In this document: one piece after another, positions 41,677 through 51,348 of the stretch | Layout: each line of letters opens with the position of its first letter | Position numbering within the stretch: position 1 is the first letter of the stretch | Source: Demequina globuliformis | GTDB taxonomy: Bacteria > Actinomycetota > Actinomycetes > Actinomycetales > Demequinaceae | NCBI RefSeq assembly: GCF_000975155.1 | Contig: NZ_BBRG01000001.1 | Location: 355,999 to 419,998, forward strand | Length of the DNA stretch: 64,000 bases | Direction of reading: 5' to 3' | Made by a program: the position numbers and the translations under genes | The notes under the pieces: generated by a model | What the model was told of the DNA's origin: nothing | Database searches by the model: none | What the model saw: the letters and a program-made list of their open reading frames with translations, nothing else

Positions 41677-44600
41677 TCAGCGCATCTCCTTCAGCCGCTC
41701 CCAGGTCGCGGCGAGCGAGATCAAGAGGGCTCCCACCACCGCAAATGCGATCCATCGTGGCAGTAGGGCCTGGTCGGCTGCGAGCTGCGTGACAGCAATC
41801 ACGACGGCGGTCGTGGCGGCACCCGCGACACAGGCGAGAAGGCGTGCCCGGGAACCCACGACTGCAAGGACGGCGACGGCGGCTGTCAGCCCCAATGTGC
41901 GGAGCAGGTTGCTGGGATCCATGGCGAGCGCGATCCAACTGGGCACCAGCAGCACGGCAAGGCCGGGGCCCAGGGCCGCGAGCGACCTCACGTCGGACTG
42001 TCTGGCCAGCCACCGCCACCCCACCCATAGCGCCAACGCAGCGGGGATGGCCGTGTAAGCCTCCACTTCGACCACGCTCAGCGACCCCAGCGCGCACCAG
42101 AGGCCGGCTATTCCCACCGCGCTGCCAATCCACAGCGCGGAGCGCATCCCCGCACGGTAGAGGGGCGCCCACTGGGCTGACGCAACGATGAGGAAAATCC
42201 CGACATCCCTCGCGACAGCCATGGTGGCGCTGACCGAGCCATCGCCACCCGGCGTCCCCGGCGCGAGGACCATAAGCCATGCGGTCCCGACAACCGTCGC
42301 GACGGTCAGGGCGACGACCGCGCCCCGCAAACTGGGGTCTACCTGCCGTGTCACGGTGGGCATCACAATGAGCCCCACGACCGTCACCGCGAGGAGTCCA
42401 GCCACGGCGTGAGGCACGTCGAGCGCGAGCCCGCCCACCATGATCGCGGAACCCGCCGCGAGCGCTCCCACCGCAAGCATCGCGGTGCGACGCGCCACGG
42501 GTGTGGCGCCGGCGTCCAGGGGGCGATGCGCCTCCAGGGGCCGGTGAGCGTCCAGAGGGCGGTGCGCGTCGGCCAAGGACAATGCCGACAGGACCGCGAG
42601 CGCACCCGCCACAGCCCACGGCTGTCCTAGCGCCCACGCGACGGCAGCGACCGCAAGGCCAACGCCCACCTCACGCCCACGCGGCACGCGCAGTCCAGCC
42701 GCGAAGGCAACCACGGCCGCGAAAACCAGCACCGCCACTCGCGAGGGGTCAGGCAGCGCCGCGACAGACACGACCGCCGCGGCCCCAATCACCACCGCCC
42801 ACCACGGCCTCACGACCGGCAGGCTCACGGCACCTGCAACCGCCACGGCGAGCACGGCGATATCCCAGCCGGAGAATGTGGGTGCGTCGCTCCATGGAGC
42901 GTCGCCCACCCAGACGGTGAAGGACATCAGGACGGCGTGCCCCGCAGCAAGCGCGAGGCCAACGGCGGCCGGCAGGGCGCCCAGCCATATGCGGACGCGG
43001 ACCGCCGTAGGGAGTCGCTGCGCGATCCACATCGCCGCGGCTACCGTGGCGCCCGCGCAGGTTGCGACGATCGCAAGGGTGTCAGAGGTCCCTGCGATGC
43101 CGTTGGCAATATGAACGCCCGCGGCCGCTGTCAGCGCCGTAGCGGACACCACCGGGAGCGAAGCCGCCGGGGGGAGATACCACCGTGTCACGGCCACCAG
43201 CACCGCCACGGCAACGCCGGCCACCACCATCGCGAGCACGTGAGATTCGTCGCGGGCCACCGACCACGTCGACAGCGCCACTGCTGCCACGGTGATCCAG
43301 CTCATGCTCAACCAGCGAGCGACGACCGCCGCTGTCCGCTCGTTCATTGCGCCTGCCGCCGCCACGACGGAGGCGCTCACCACCACCGAGGCCCCGACGG
43401 CCCACACGTGCGCGGCGGGGCGGTCGAGCGCACCCGCATCGACCAGTGCTCGCATGATCGCGGCACCGGCAAGCGGCGAGGCACCCGCCGCGACGACGGC
43501 GGCGGCGGTGCGGGTTGCCGTGCGTAGCTGCGCCAATGGGCGTTCTGTCGCGAGCAACACGGCCACGACGGCCAGCGCTGCCACGACCAGCGCCACGGAG
43601 GTGTCGGTGGAGAGCTGACCGACCGCGAGTGCTCCGGCGGCGCGGACCATCGCGATCGCCACGACCGCACCGGCACACGCCGTACCGCACAGAGCGGGGA
43701 TGAGCCCCCACCACAGCCCCGCCTGGACCGCCCCTGAGAACTGCAGCGACGCCCAGGCGCCCACCGCCGCCACGACGGCCACTGTCGCGAGCACAGTGAA
43801 CACGTCGGTCGAGGCCTGCCATGCCACTGCGGCAGCGACAGCCGTCGTGGCGAGCGGCACACCCGCAGCCGTCAGCGCCACGCCGGTGCTCGCCATGACG
43901 GCGACGGCGAGCACGCTCACCGCTCCTACGATGAGTGTCGCGCTCAAGGACAGCCGGTCGTTTCCGTGCATCGCCGCGGCAGCGACCGCGACCACCGTGG
44001 CCCAGCCCGCAGCGCCAACGCGCATCACCACGATGCTGGCCCGCTCGCGAGCGCGCGGCGCCATCGCGTGCAGACCCCAGGCGCATAGGGCCGATGCCCC
44101 GAGGGCAACCGCCACCAGGTCCGAGGGGGCCAGCGGCGTGGCATCCGTCACCGCGAAGAGCGCCTGGGCGGCGGCGAGCACGGCGCCCGGCACGAGCGTG
44201 AGCGCGGCGACCGCGAGGCTGGCCGCACCCACGCGCAGCACCTGCCTCAGGTCGGCGGTGGCGCCTGCAATGTTCAACCCCAGGCGGCTTGCAGCCGCGA
44301 GGGCGACGCCGACGACGAGCGCGACGGCGAGCATCCACCACGCCTGGGGCCGCGCGGGCCCCTGCGCCGCGACCGCTAGCCCCGTCAGGCGCGCCACGCT
44401 TTCGAAGGACGCCGCGAGCACCATGCTGGCACCGACCGTGACGGCCAGCAGGGCGCCCAGGGCCGCCGCTTCCCTCCACGCCTGTCGAGCTGTGCGCACG
44501 CCGTACAGCGCCACTGCCGCCACGGTCACGAAGGCAAACAGCGAAGGCCACGCCTGCACCCACACACCCCACACCACCCCAGCCGCCGCGACGGTGGCGA

Positions 44601-46512
44601 TGCCGACGGCGCCGGCTCCTGCGGTACGCGGAGCCCAGCGCATCCCTACCAGAAGGACGCTCACGGCGACGGCCGCAAGGACAGCACCAATAAGGACGGA
44701 GCCGGTCGCGGCTGCCCCCGCAGCGACCACTCCCGCGGCCACGACGAGGAACACAGCGCTCATGCCGACAATCCGCCGCGAGCGGCCGTCGCGCCACGCC
44801 AGCGCAGCGACGGACGTGACGGCGCCCACCCCGATCAGGATCCCCGCCACGTAAGCAGGGGTGGCCCAGCCAGTGGCGTCAAGCACACCCGCAGCCACGG
44901 TGATGGCCGCCAGCGGGGCGACCGCTGCACCCAGGCGCGCCACCCATCGCAGATCAATAGAGGCCGCGGGCCCACCACTTCGCGCCGCGCCCAGTCGCCA
45001 GGACGCGCTTTGCACATGCTCCTTGCCGGGCCACCGTGTCACCACCGCACCAACACCCGCGGTCGCGGCGGCGGCGACGCCCCATCCGAGTGCCACGGCA
45101 TCCGCGGATACGCCACTGCCTGCCGCCAGCAGAACACCCACCGCCATGAAACTCACACCCACGGCCACGGCATATGACAGCGTGAACCAAGGCGCAAAGA
45201 ACACCGCAAAAACGTCGCGCTCGCCGTGTCGCAGCTGCCCCGCACCGGCCACCGTTGCCAGGCCGAGCACGGCCGCAGAGGCAAAGCCGACATCGGCCCG
45301 TCCATCTACCAGGGCGGCCCCCGCCGCTCCAGCCCACAGGGGCACGGCGACCGCTGCCGCTGCGATGCTCGGCCTGCGCCACGGCCACGCGCACCACCCC
45401 AACGCAACAAGGACAGCCAGGCCGGCCCACGCGACGGTTCCGCCGCGCTCCCCCTGAGCGACCATGAGGGCGAGCACTCCCATTGCTGCGGCCCCGACAC
45501 CGGCGGCCGACCACGCGACAATGCGGCGCTGCGCCCTTGAGCGCCACAGCGGCCTGCTCGCTCGCAGGAGCGTGATACCCACGGCGGCTCCCCCAGCGAC
45601 GGCAGCGGCCTCCTCAACGCTCCCCAAGGTCGGCAGGGCCGTCACCGGCACCGTCATTGCCGTCACGGCAGCGCCGACCGCGCCTACCGTTCTCATGCGC
45701 GTGAGACCCGTGCCGCTCAGGCCCACCGCCGTCGCCGACGACAACGCCAGTGCCACCGGCACATCCACATACCCGAGCGCGCCCACACCGCGGTCGAGCG
45801 CGATCACCGCCACTGCGGGCAAGGAGGACACCACGGCCCCGACCGCGGTCGCTGTAATCACGAGCTTCTGGCGCATCAGCCAGCGTGCGAGGACCACGCC
45901 ACCTGCGGCCAGCCCCAGCAACACAGCGGCCTGGCCCACAGGCAGCAGGCTCTCCCACGTCACGGCCACGAACACCACGGCGGCCACAATGAGCAGCGCA
46001 GCACCGCCGACTCCGAGCAATGTCGGGGCATTGAGCTGACGCAGCGCGCGGGCCTCGGACACGAACGCATCGTCGCCGCGACGGTGGGTGCCGGACGGCG
46101 TTGAGGGCGCGGCGCCATGCGCGCGGACGGCCGGGCGTGCGGCACCGGTGTGGGTCTGGGCCACTGCACCCTGAGCCAGCGCCGATTCCGGTTGACGCGG
46201 CCTACCCGCACCTGGACGCCCATGGGAAGCCGGATGAGCGAAGGGGTCGTCGTGAGCGGCAGGAGCACCGGGAGCAGTGGCCGTCGGCGCGGCCTGTGCC
46301 ATCGCACTCGCCCGCGCAAGCGCAGCGTCCCGGTACGCCACCCACTCTCCGCGCCGCGCGTGAAGCGCGGCCCACGCCCGGTCGCACTGCGCAATGGCGG
46401 CATCGGCCCTCAGCAGTGCCTGATACGGCTCGCTACGTACGTCACTGCCACAGTGGCCGCATCGCTGAGCCCCCATCTGTGCACCGCACACTCGGCACGC
46501 GTCCACGCCCAC
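41677..46512 (-). CDS. Giant zinc-ribbon polytopic membrane protein (SCO7613 C-terminal-like)
   Basis: 1611 residues. The N-terminus has two CxxC pairs (CRVCGAQMGAQRCGHCG, residues 6-22), a zinc ribbon; then a charged helix and a Pro/Ala-rich linker to about residue 155. From LNAPTLLGVGGAALLIVAAV (about 159) on it is almost continuous hydrophobic segments, probably 40 or more, with few loops. A short Arg/Pro repeat (AHRPLDAHRPLEAHRPLD, about 1325-1342) interrupts the C-terminal third. Such giants occur in actinobacteria without known role. Alone, between tRNA-Lys and bcp. Start chosen at the zinc ribbon; no strong ribosome site seen. Confidence 0.82.
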   Translation of the reverse strand: MGVDACRVCGAQMGAQRCGHCGSDVRSEPYQALLRADAAIAQCDRAWAALHARRGEWVAYRDAALARASAMAQAAPTATAPGAPAAHDDPFAHPASHGRPGAGRPRQPESALAQGAVAQTHTGAARPAVRAHGAAPSTPSGTHRRGDDAFVSEARALRQLNAPTLLGVGGAALLIVAAVVFVAVTWESLLPVGQAAVLLGLAAGGVVLARWLMRQKLVITATAVGAVVSSLPAVAVIALDRGVGALGYVDVPVALALSSATAVGLSGTGLTRMRTVGAVGAAVTAMTVPVTALPTLGSVEEAAAVAGGAAVGITLLRASRPLWRSRAQRRIVAWSAAGVGAAAMGVLALMVAQGERGGTVAWAGLAVLVALGWCAWPWRRPSIAAAAVAVPLWAGAAGAALVDGRADVGFASAAVLGLATVAGAGQLRHGERDVFAVFFAPWFTLSYAVAVGVSFMAVGVLLAAGSGVSADAVALGWGVAAAATAGVGAVVTRWPGKEHVQSASWRLGAARSGGPAASIDLRWVARLGAAVAPLAAITVAAGVLDATGWATPAYVAGILIGVGAVTSVAALAWRDGRSRRIVGMSAVFLVVAAGVVAAGAAATGSVLIGAVLAAVAVSVLLVGMRWAPRTAGAGAVGIATVAAAGVVWGVWVQAWPSLFAFVTVAAVALYGVRTARQAWREAAALGALLAVTVGASMVLAASFESVARLTGLAVAAQGPARPQAWWMLAVALVVGVALAAASRLGLNIAGATADLRQVLRVGAASLAVAALTLVPGAVLAAAQALFAVTDATPLAPSDLVAVALGASALCAWGLHAMAPRARERASIVVMRVGAAGWATVVAVAAAAMHGNDRLSLSATLIVGAVSVLAVAVMASTGVALTAAGVPLATTAVAAAVAWQASTDVFTVLATVAVVAAVGAWASLQFSGAVQAGLWWGLIPALCGTACAGAVVAIAMVRAAGALAVGQLSTDTSVALVVAALAVVAVLLATERPLAQLRTATRTAAAVVAAGASPLAGAAIMRALVDAGALDRPAAHVWAVGASVVVSASVVAAAGAMNERTAAVVARWLSMSWITVAAVALSTWSVARDESHVLAMVVAGVAVAVLVAVTRWYLPPAASLPVVSATALTAAAGVHIANGIAGTSDTLAIVATCAGATVAAAMWIAQRLPTAVRVRIWLGALPAAVGLALAAGHAVLMSFTVWVGDAPWSDAPTFSGWDIAVLAVAVAGAVSLPVVRPWWAVVIGAAAVVSVAALPDPSRVAVLVFAAVVAFAAGLRVPRGREVGVGLAVAAVAWALGQPWAVAGALAVLSALSLADAHRPLDAHRPLEAHRPLDAGATPVARRTAMLAVGALAAGSAIMVGGLALDVPHAVAGLLAVTVVGLIVMPTVTRQVDPSLRGAVVALTVATVVGTAWLMVLAPGTPGGDGSVSATMAVARDVGIFLIVASAQWAPLYRAGMRSALWIGSAVGIAGLWCALGSLSVVEVEAYTAIPAALALWVGWRWLARQSDVRSLAALGPGLAVLLVPSWIALAMDPSNLLRTLGLTAAVAVLAVVGSRARLLACVAGAATTAVVIAVTQLAADQALLPRWIAFAVVGALLISLAATWERLKEMR

Positions 46513-46599
46513 CCCCCACTTCTAGATCTGTGTGGACGGTAGTGGCGCCGCACTCGTGGGCGCAAGAGGGGTGTGGACAAGCCGCGATACCGTGGAGCC

Positions 46600-47073
46600 A
46601 TGAGCGAATCTCGACTGAGCACTGGCGACGCCGCCCCCGACTTCACCGCCGCGACCGACAACGGCACCTTCACGTTGTCCCAGGCGCGCGGCAAGCACGT
46701 CATTTTGTACTTCTACCCCGCCGCCATGACGCCCGGGTGCACTACGCAGGCATGCGACTTCCGCGACTCCCTCGACGCCCTCCAGTCCGCGGGCTACGAG
46801 GTGGTGGGCGTGTCAAAGGACAGCCCCGAAAAGCTCGCGCAGTTCCGCGAGAAGGAGGGCCTCACCTTCACTCTGGTGTCCGACGAAGACAAGGCGGTCC
46901 AGGAGGCTTACGGAGCGTGGGGCGAGAAGAAGAACTACGGCAAGACCGTCGTAGGTTCCATCCGTTCCACCGTCGTGATCGACCCCGACGGCAAGGTTGA
47001 ACTGGCGCTGTACAACGTCAAGGCCACCGGACACGTGGCCCGCGTGCGCCGCGAACTGGGCATCGACGCGTAA
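46600..47073 (+). CDS. bcp: Thioredoxin-dependent thiol peroxidase (bacterioferritin comigratory protein)
   Basis: Peroxiredoxin reducing peroxides with thioredoxin. 157 residues; peroxidatic Cys47 in TPGCTTQACDFRD with resolving Cys52, as in E. coli Bcp. VVGVSKDSPEKLAQF and GSIRSTVVIDPDGKV follow in the normal order. TACCGT (46588-46593) is 6 nt before ATG 46600, suggesting leaderless transcription; the only GGAG is too close to the start. trxA lies 1.4 kb downstream. Confidence 0.95.
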   Translation: MSESRLSTGDAAPDFTAATDNGTFTLSQARGKHVILYFYPAAMTPGCTTQACDFRDSLDALQSAGYEVVGVSKDSPEKLAQFREKEGLTFTLVSDEDKAVQEAYGAWGEKKNYGKTVVGSIRSTVVIDPDGKVELALYNVKATGHVARVRRELGIDA

Positions 47074-47109
47074 GACCGCCGTGCCGCGCCCGGGTATCCT
47101 GGGCGTCTT

Positions 47110-47194
<85 letters not shown>

Positions 47195-47197
47195 CGA

Positions 47198-47242
47198 ACA
47201 CGGCCCCCCTCCCGGGATCTTCATCCGGGATGGGGCCGTGTG
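47198..47242 (+). terminator. Terminator after tRNA-Leu
   Basis: Imperfect 17-bp stem ACACGGCCCC...TCCCGG with CCGGGATGGGGCCGTGT around ATCTTCAT, starting 4 bases after the tRNA. Confidence 0.75.
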
Positions 47243-47303
47243 CCTTGGCGCAACGCAACGCGCGGGAAGCCTTGAATCGAACTAGGCAGATCTGGAATGT
47301 GAC

Positions 47304-47831
47304 ATGCAGGTTCTCCTCCGACCGCTGGCGATGCAAGACGTGCCCGAGTTATCGAAGCTACTCACGTTGCAAGCGAACTATCTACAGCCGTGGGAACCCG
47401 AGCGCGCACCGAGCTACTTCACCGAAGACGGTCAGCGGGAGCTCGCCAGGACCGCGATCGCCGCGCGCGAGGCGGGCACCCGGGCCCCATTCGTCATCTG
47501 CTCCGACAGTGGCGCCATCGTCGGCGTGCTCAACCTGTCAGGAATTGTGCGCGGCGCACTGCAATCGTGTGCGCTTGGGTATTGGGTGCGTTCCGAACTG
47601 ACCGGGCGCGGATACGCGACCTCCGCCGTCGCGCAGGCGGTCGACTTCGCATTCGATGAACTTCACTTGCACCGTGTCCAGGCGGAGACACTCCCTGAAA
47701 ACATCGCGTCGCAGCGGGTCCTTGCGCACAACGGCTTCCGCCAGTACGGCATGGCTCCCGAGTACCTCAGCATTGCAGGACGCTGGCGTGACCACCTGAT
47801 GTTCCAGAAGATCAGTCCGCACGCGCGCTGA
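47304..47831 (+). CDS. GNAT acetyltransferase, RimJ/RimL type
   Basis: 175 residues. RPLAMQDVPELSKL at the N-terminus, then GYWVRSELTGRGYATSAVAQAVDFAF (about 92-117) with the acetyl-CoA-binding loop, HRVQAETLPENIASQRVLAHNGF (residues about 128-150), all typical of RimJ/RimL. Substrate may be a ribosomal protein N-terminus or another amine and cannot be decided. No obvious ribosome site; the gene stands alone. Confidence 0.88.
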   Translation: MQVLLRPLAMQDVPELSKLLTLQANYLQPWEPERAPSYFTEDGQRELARTAIAAREAGTRAPFVICSDSGAIVGVLNLSGIVRGALQSCALGYWVRSELTGRGYATSAVAQAVDFAFDELHLHRVQAETLPENIASQRVLAHNGFRQYGMAPEYLSIAGRWRDHLMFQKISPHAR

Positions 47832-48000
47832 CACGCGTGCGGCACTTCGGCAACGGCGATTGCGCGGCGGCGTGGCGCCGCGAGCAGACGTCAATTGCCT
47901 AGTGAGGCCGGCCTAGGCCTTGCTCGCAGTCGTGGCTTGCCAAGTATGAGGGTGAGGGGCGGGCGCAGGGGCTGTCGGCACGCGGGCGCGGGCATCACAA

Positions 48001-48032
48001 CGCCCCGGCCACCATTGCTGGTGACCGGGGCG
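48001..48032 (-). terminator. Terminator of trxA
   Basis: 14-bp arms with one mismatch, CGCCCCGGCCACCA (48001-48014) and TGGTGACCGGGGCG (48019-48032), 17 bases beyond the trxA stop. Confidence 0.7.
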
Positions 48033-48048
48033 TCGTGAACGAGAAGAA

Positions 48049-48411
48049 CTAGCTCTGCTGCTCGGCGAGCTTGGTGCGCACCTCATCCATGTCGAGCGCC
48101 TCGACGGCGTCCACGACCTGCTGCAGCGACGGTGCGGGGAGCGCACCGGCCTGCTGGAACACCATGATGCCGTCGCGGAATGCCATCAGCGTCGGGATGG
48201 AGGTGACGCCGAACTGCTGGCCGAGTGCGGCCTGGTCCTCGGTGTCGACCTTGGCGTGCACCACGTCGGGGTTCGACTCGGAGGACGCGTCAAAGACGGG
48301 CGCGAAGCGCTTGCAGGGGCCACACCATTCAGCCCAGAAGTCGACGAGGACAATGCCGTCCTTCGTGACCGTCTCTTCAAAAGTCTCAGTGGTCAGATCT
48401 ACCGTTGCCAT
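48049..48411 (-). CDS. trxA: Thioredoxin
   Basis: 120-residue disulfide reductase. Redox motif WCGPCK with Cys30/Cys33, cis-Pro loop TSIPTLMAF, and VDFWAEW before the active site. The last ~20 residues (DAVEALDMDEVRTKL) form a charged helix longer than in E. coli Trx1, as in several actinobacterial TrxA proteins. AAAGGAA precedes ATG 48411. Confidence 0.96.
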   Translation of the reverse strand: MATVDLTTETFEETVTKDGIVLVDFWAEWCGPCKRFAPVFDASSESNPDVVHAKVDTEDQAALGQQFGVTSIPTLMAFRDGIMVFQQAGALPAPSLQQVVDAVEALDMDEVRTKLAEQQS

Positions 48412-48541
48412 GGGGATTCCTTTCCTGTCGCTTCCCCGGATGCCCCCGTAACGCCGTTGACGGGGAACCTATTCCTGGACAAGCCTGCCATGGCTCGGCG
48501 CGGGTGTGACACGACCCTGAATGGACCGCCACAATGGGGGC

Positions 48542-49084
48542 ATGACGGATATGGCGGAGTTGCCCCCTGAACCCTCCGGATGGCTTAGCGAGCCCGAACT
48601 GGATCACGTGCGTGCGGAGTTGCCGGTGCTGTACGTCAACGTGGTGCCGGTACGTGTCGATGCCATGGGACAGGTGCAGGAGGTCGGGCTGCTGTTGCGC
48701 GCAGACGACGACGCCATCCACCGCGCACTGATCGCCGGGCGCGTCCTGTATCACGAGCGCATTCGTGACGCCCTGATCCGCCACATCGAGAAGGACCTCG
48801 GTTCAGTGGCGCTGCCGCGGATCCCCGCCTCCCCCGCACCCTTCACGGTCGCCGAGTACTTCCCCGTGCAGGGCGTCACTGCGTTCCACGACCCCCGCCA
48901 GCACGCCGTAGCGCTCGCGTTTGTGGTGCCGGTGGACGGCGACTGCGAGCCCAGTCAGAACGCGCTGGACATCGTGTGGATCTCGCCCGAAGAGGCCGCG
49001 AGCGACGAGGTCCTGCAGGACATGACCGGCGGCCAGGACACGTTGCTGCGCCAGGCCCTGGCGCACTGCGGCGTGCTTCCCTAA
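48542..49084 (+). CDS. DUF4916 (NUDIX-like) protein
   Basis: 180 residues. WLSEPELDHVRAELPVLYVN at the front and ALIRHIEKDLGSVALPRIPA with VAEYFPVQGVTAFHDPRQHA later mark the DUF4916 family, which keeps the Nudix fold but lacks the GX5EX7REUXEEXGU box. ATG 48542 has GGGGG close upstream; CACAAT lies 6 nt away. Function unknown. Confidence 0.85.
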   Translation: MTDMAELPPEPSGWLSEPELDHVRAELPVLYVNVVPVRVDAMGQVQEVGLLLRADDDAIHRALIAGRVLYHERIRDALIRHIEKDLGSVALPRIPASPAPFTVAEYFPVQGVTAFHDPRQHAVALAFVVPVDGDCEPSQNALDIVWISPEEAASDEVLQDMTGGQDTLLRQALAHCGVLP

Positions 49085-49173
49085 GGACTTTTTTTAGGGT
49101 CGATGCCTCCTGAACCCCCGTACTCGGGATTCTCGGGCATCTGCCCTAGCGACCGCGGGACCGCCCGTGGCCG

Positions 49174-49785
49174 TCAGGCCCCGAGCGCCTCGGCCACGAT
49201 TGGCGCAAGCGAGCGGAACGCCGCGCCGCGGTGCGACAGGGCGTTCTTGGTGTCGGGGTCGAGCTCCGCGTTGGACACGGTCTGCCCCTGCCCCATGAAG
49301 ATGGGGTCATAACCAAAGCCGCCCTCGCCACGCGGCTCGCGCAGCAGCACGCCTGGCATACGGCCCACAACCACGTGCTCTTCACCTGAGGGCAGGGCAA
49401 GCGCGGCGGCGCACACAAACGCGGCGCCGCGGTGCTCATCGGGAACGTCCGCGACTTGGTCGAGGAGCAGCTGCAGATTCGCGGCGTCGTCCCCGTGCGA
49501 CCCGGCCCAGCGTGCCGAGAAGATGCCGGGCGCCCCGCCCAGGACGTCGACGGCGATGCCGGAGTCATCGGCAATCGCGGGCAGGCCCGACGACGCCGCG
49601 AGAGCGCGCGCCTTGATGAGCGCATTTGCCTCGAAGGTCACCCCGTCCTCGACGGGGGCGGGCGCGCCCAGGTCGCCCGCGGAGGCGACATCCGCGCGCG
49701 ACAATCCGTCAACTAGGGGCGCAAGAATCGCCCAAATCTCCCCCACCTTGTGAGCGTTGTGGGTCGCGATGGCGAGGCGGGTCAT
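49174..49785 (-). CDS. rdgB: dITP/XTP pyrophosphatase (RdgB/HAM1)
   Basis: Removes non-canonical purine nucleotides. 203 residues: THNAHKVGEI, VEDGVTFEANALIKARA, IADDSGIAVD, GFGYDPIF and ALSHRGAAFR are all present. Start overlaps the rph stop by one base (TGATG). Last gene of the clpS-DUF2017-murI-MBL-rph-rdgB operon. Confidence 0.96.
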   Translation of the reverse strand: MTRLAIATHNAHKVGEIWAILAPLVDGLSRADVASAGDLGAPAPVEDGVTFEANALIKARALAASSGLPAIADDSGIAVDVLGGAPGIFSARWAGSHGDDAANLQLLLDQVADVPDEHRGAAFVCAAALALPSGEEHVVVGRMPGVLLREPRGEGGFGYDPIFMGQGQTVSNAELDPDTKNALSHRGAAFRSLAPIVAEALGA

Positions 49786-50537
49786 CAGCGCACCGGGCCG
49801 TCGGCGGCGTCGAGAGCGGCAGCCTGCATCCGCGCCAGGTCCGCGTTTCCGCTGGTGGCGAGGGCGAGCAGCTCATCCAACTCGGCCTTGGAAAATGGCG
49901 CGCCCTCCGCGGTGCCCTGGACCTCGACAAACCCGCCTGCGCCGGTCATCACCACGTTCATGTCGGTCTGTGCGCGCACGTCCTCGACGTACGGCAAGTC
50001 CAACATGGGCACGCCATCGATGATCCCCACGGAAATCGCGGAGACCGATCCGGTCAGGGGCGCGGCGCCGGGCTTGATGAAGCCCTGCGCGCGGCCGTAC
50101 GCCACGGCGTCTGCGAGGGCCACGTAGGCGCCTGTAATGGCGGCGGTACGGGTGCCACCGTCGGCATCAAGGACGTCACAATCGAGGACGATGGTGTTCT
50201 CACCCAGGGCCTTCACATCCACCACAGCGCGCAGCGAGCGGCCAATCAAGCGGGAGATCTCCATGGTGCGCCCACCGATCTTGCCGCGCACGGACTCGCG
50301 GTCGTTGCGGGTGTTCGTGGCGCGCGGAAGCATCGAGTACTCGGCCGTGACCCACCCTTCGCCGGAGCCCTTCTTCCACCGCGGCACCCCTTCCGTCAGC
50401 GACGCCGAGCACAACACGCGCGTGCCGCCAAACGTCACCAGGCACGATCCCTCGGCGTTGCGCTGAAAGCCGCGCTCAAAGCTGACGGGACGGAGTTGGT
50501 CGGGACGGCGCCCATCGGCGCGGGTGTTGTCGCTCAT
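49785..50537 (-). CDS. rph: Ribonuclease PH
   Basis: Phosphorolytic 3' exoribonuclease for tRNA maturation. 250 residues with [52 protein letters not shown] and [19 protein letters not shown], the active-site region. ATG 50537 lies 37 bases after the metallohydrolase stop. Coupled to rdgB. Confidence 0.97.
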   Translation of the reverse strand: MSDNTRADGRRPDQLRPVSFERGFQRNAEGSCLVTFGGTRVLCSASLTEGVPRWKKGSGEGWVTAEYSMLPRATNTRNDRESVRGKIGGRTMEISRLIGRSLRAVVDVKALGENTIVLDCDVLDADGGTRTAAITGAYVALADAVAYGRAQGFIKPGAAPLTGSVSAISVGIIDGVPMLDLPYVEDVRAQTDMNVVMTGAGGFVEVQGTAEGAPFSKAELDELLALATSGNADLARMQAAALDAADGPVR

Positions 50538-50574
50538 AAGTCACGAGCCTAACGGCCCCTGCCCCAGGCGAAGG

Positions 50575-51348
50575 TTAGATCTCGATGTGCTGGCCGGGCC
50601 GTGCCAACGACACGTCGACGTCGCAGTGCGCGGCGGCCTCCGCGAGCACACGCTGGCAGTCCGTCCACGGAGGGATGTGGGTGAGGAGCAGGCGACCTAC
50701 GCCTGCGCGTTCTGCGGCGGCGCCAGCGGCGGCAGCGGTGAGGTGGACACCGCGAGGCGCGTCCTGCTCTTCGAGGTAACTGGCCTCACACAGGAACAGG
50801 TCCGCTCCAGCCGCCGCGACGTCGAGACCGTCGCACACGTCCGTGTCTCCCGAGTACGTGAGGATCGCCGACGCACGCGCTGGCTCCGCGCTCGGCCCCT
50901 CGATGCGCAGCGCGTAGGCCGGCACGGGATGCTCCACGGCCTCGCACGTGACGTGGAGCGGCCCAATGCGCACTTCGCCGGAGGCTTGCCACACCACGGG
51001 GTTAAGGACCTCGGATGGTTCAGTCTCGCCGCGCAGCTGATTGATGCGGCCGGCCGCACCAAAGGGTGCGTACACAGGAACGGTGGTGGGGCCATCGGGG
51101 TGGTACTTCAAATACACGTGAAGTGAGGCCAAGTCAGCGCAGTGGTCGGGGTGCAGATGTGTGATCGCGACCGCGTCCAGCTCGCGGGGGTCACAGAAAC
51201 GTTGCAACGCACCCAGTGCTCCGGCGCCCATGTCCAAGGCGACGCGCCAGGTACGCCCGTCCGCGTCATCGGCCTCAACCAAGTAGCACGAGGCAGGCGA
51301 GGCAGGGCCGGGAACCGAGCCCGAGCACCCCACGATGGTCACCCGCAT
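50575..51348 (-). CDS. Metallo-beta-lactamase fold hydrolase, Rv1339-like cyclic nucleotide phosphodiesterase
   Basis: 257 residues. Zinc motif ITHLHPDHCAD (about 62-72), further His in CEAVEHPVPAYA, ILTYSGDTDVCDG and LLLTHIPPW, in RNase Z-like order. Gene order murI-this-rph-rdgB is that of Mycobacterium tuberculosis Rv1338-Rv1339-Rv1340-Rv1341, where Rv1339 is an atypical cAMP phosphodiesterase; the activity is inferred from that. ATG shares its A with the murI TGA. Confidence 0.88.
   Translation of the reverse strand: MRVTIVGCSGSVPGPASPASCYLVEADDADGRTWRVALDMGAGALGALQRFCDPRELDAVAITHLHPDHCADLASLHVYLKYHPDGPTTVPVYAPFGAAGRINQLRGETEPSEVLNPVVWQASGEVRIGPLHVTCEAVEHPVPAYALRIEGPSAEPARASAILTYSGDTDVCDGLDVAAAGADLFLCEASYLEEQDAPRGVHLTAAAAGAAAERAGVGRLLLTHIPPWTDCQRVLAEAAAHCDVDVSLARPGQHIEI

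Noticed and set aside
42522-42581. Short tandem repeat (HRPLDAHRPLEAHRPLDA) as a possible DNA repeat or CRISPR-like array
   Set aside because: It is three in-frame 7-residue units inside the giant membrane protein gene, with no spacers; a protein-level repeat only.
43082-44797. 571-codon second frame within the giant membrane gene
   Set aside because: Same strand as the real gene, other frame, Arg/Gly/Cys-rich with no domain; a shadow of high GC at third positions.
47832-48000. Palindromic GGCCGGCC/GGCCTAGGCC patch near 47910 as a regulatory site
   Set aside because: Short self-complementary GC strings are expected at this base composition, and the patch lies downstream of two convergent genes.
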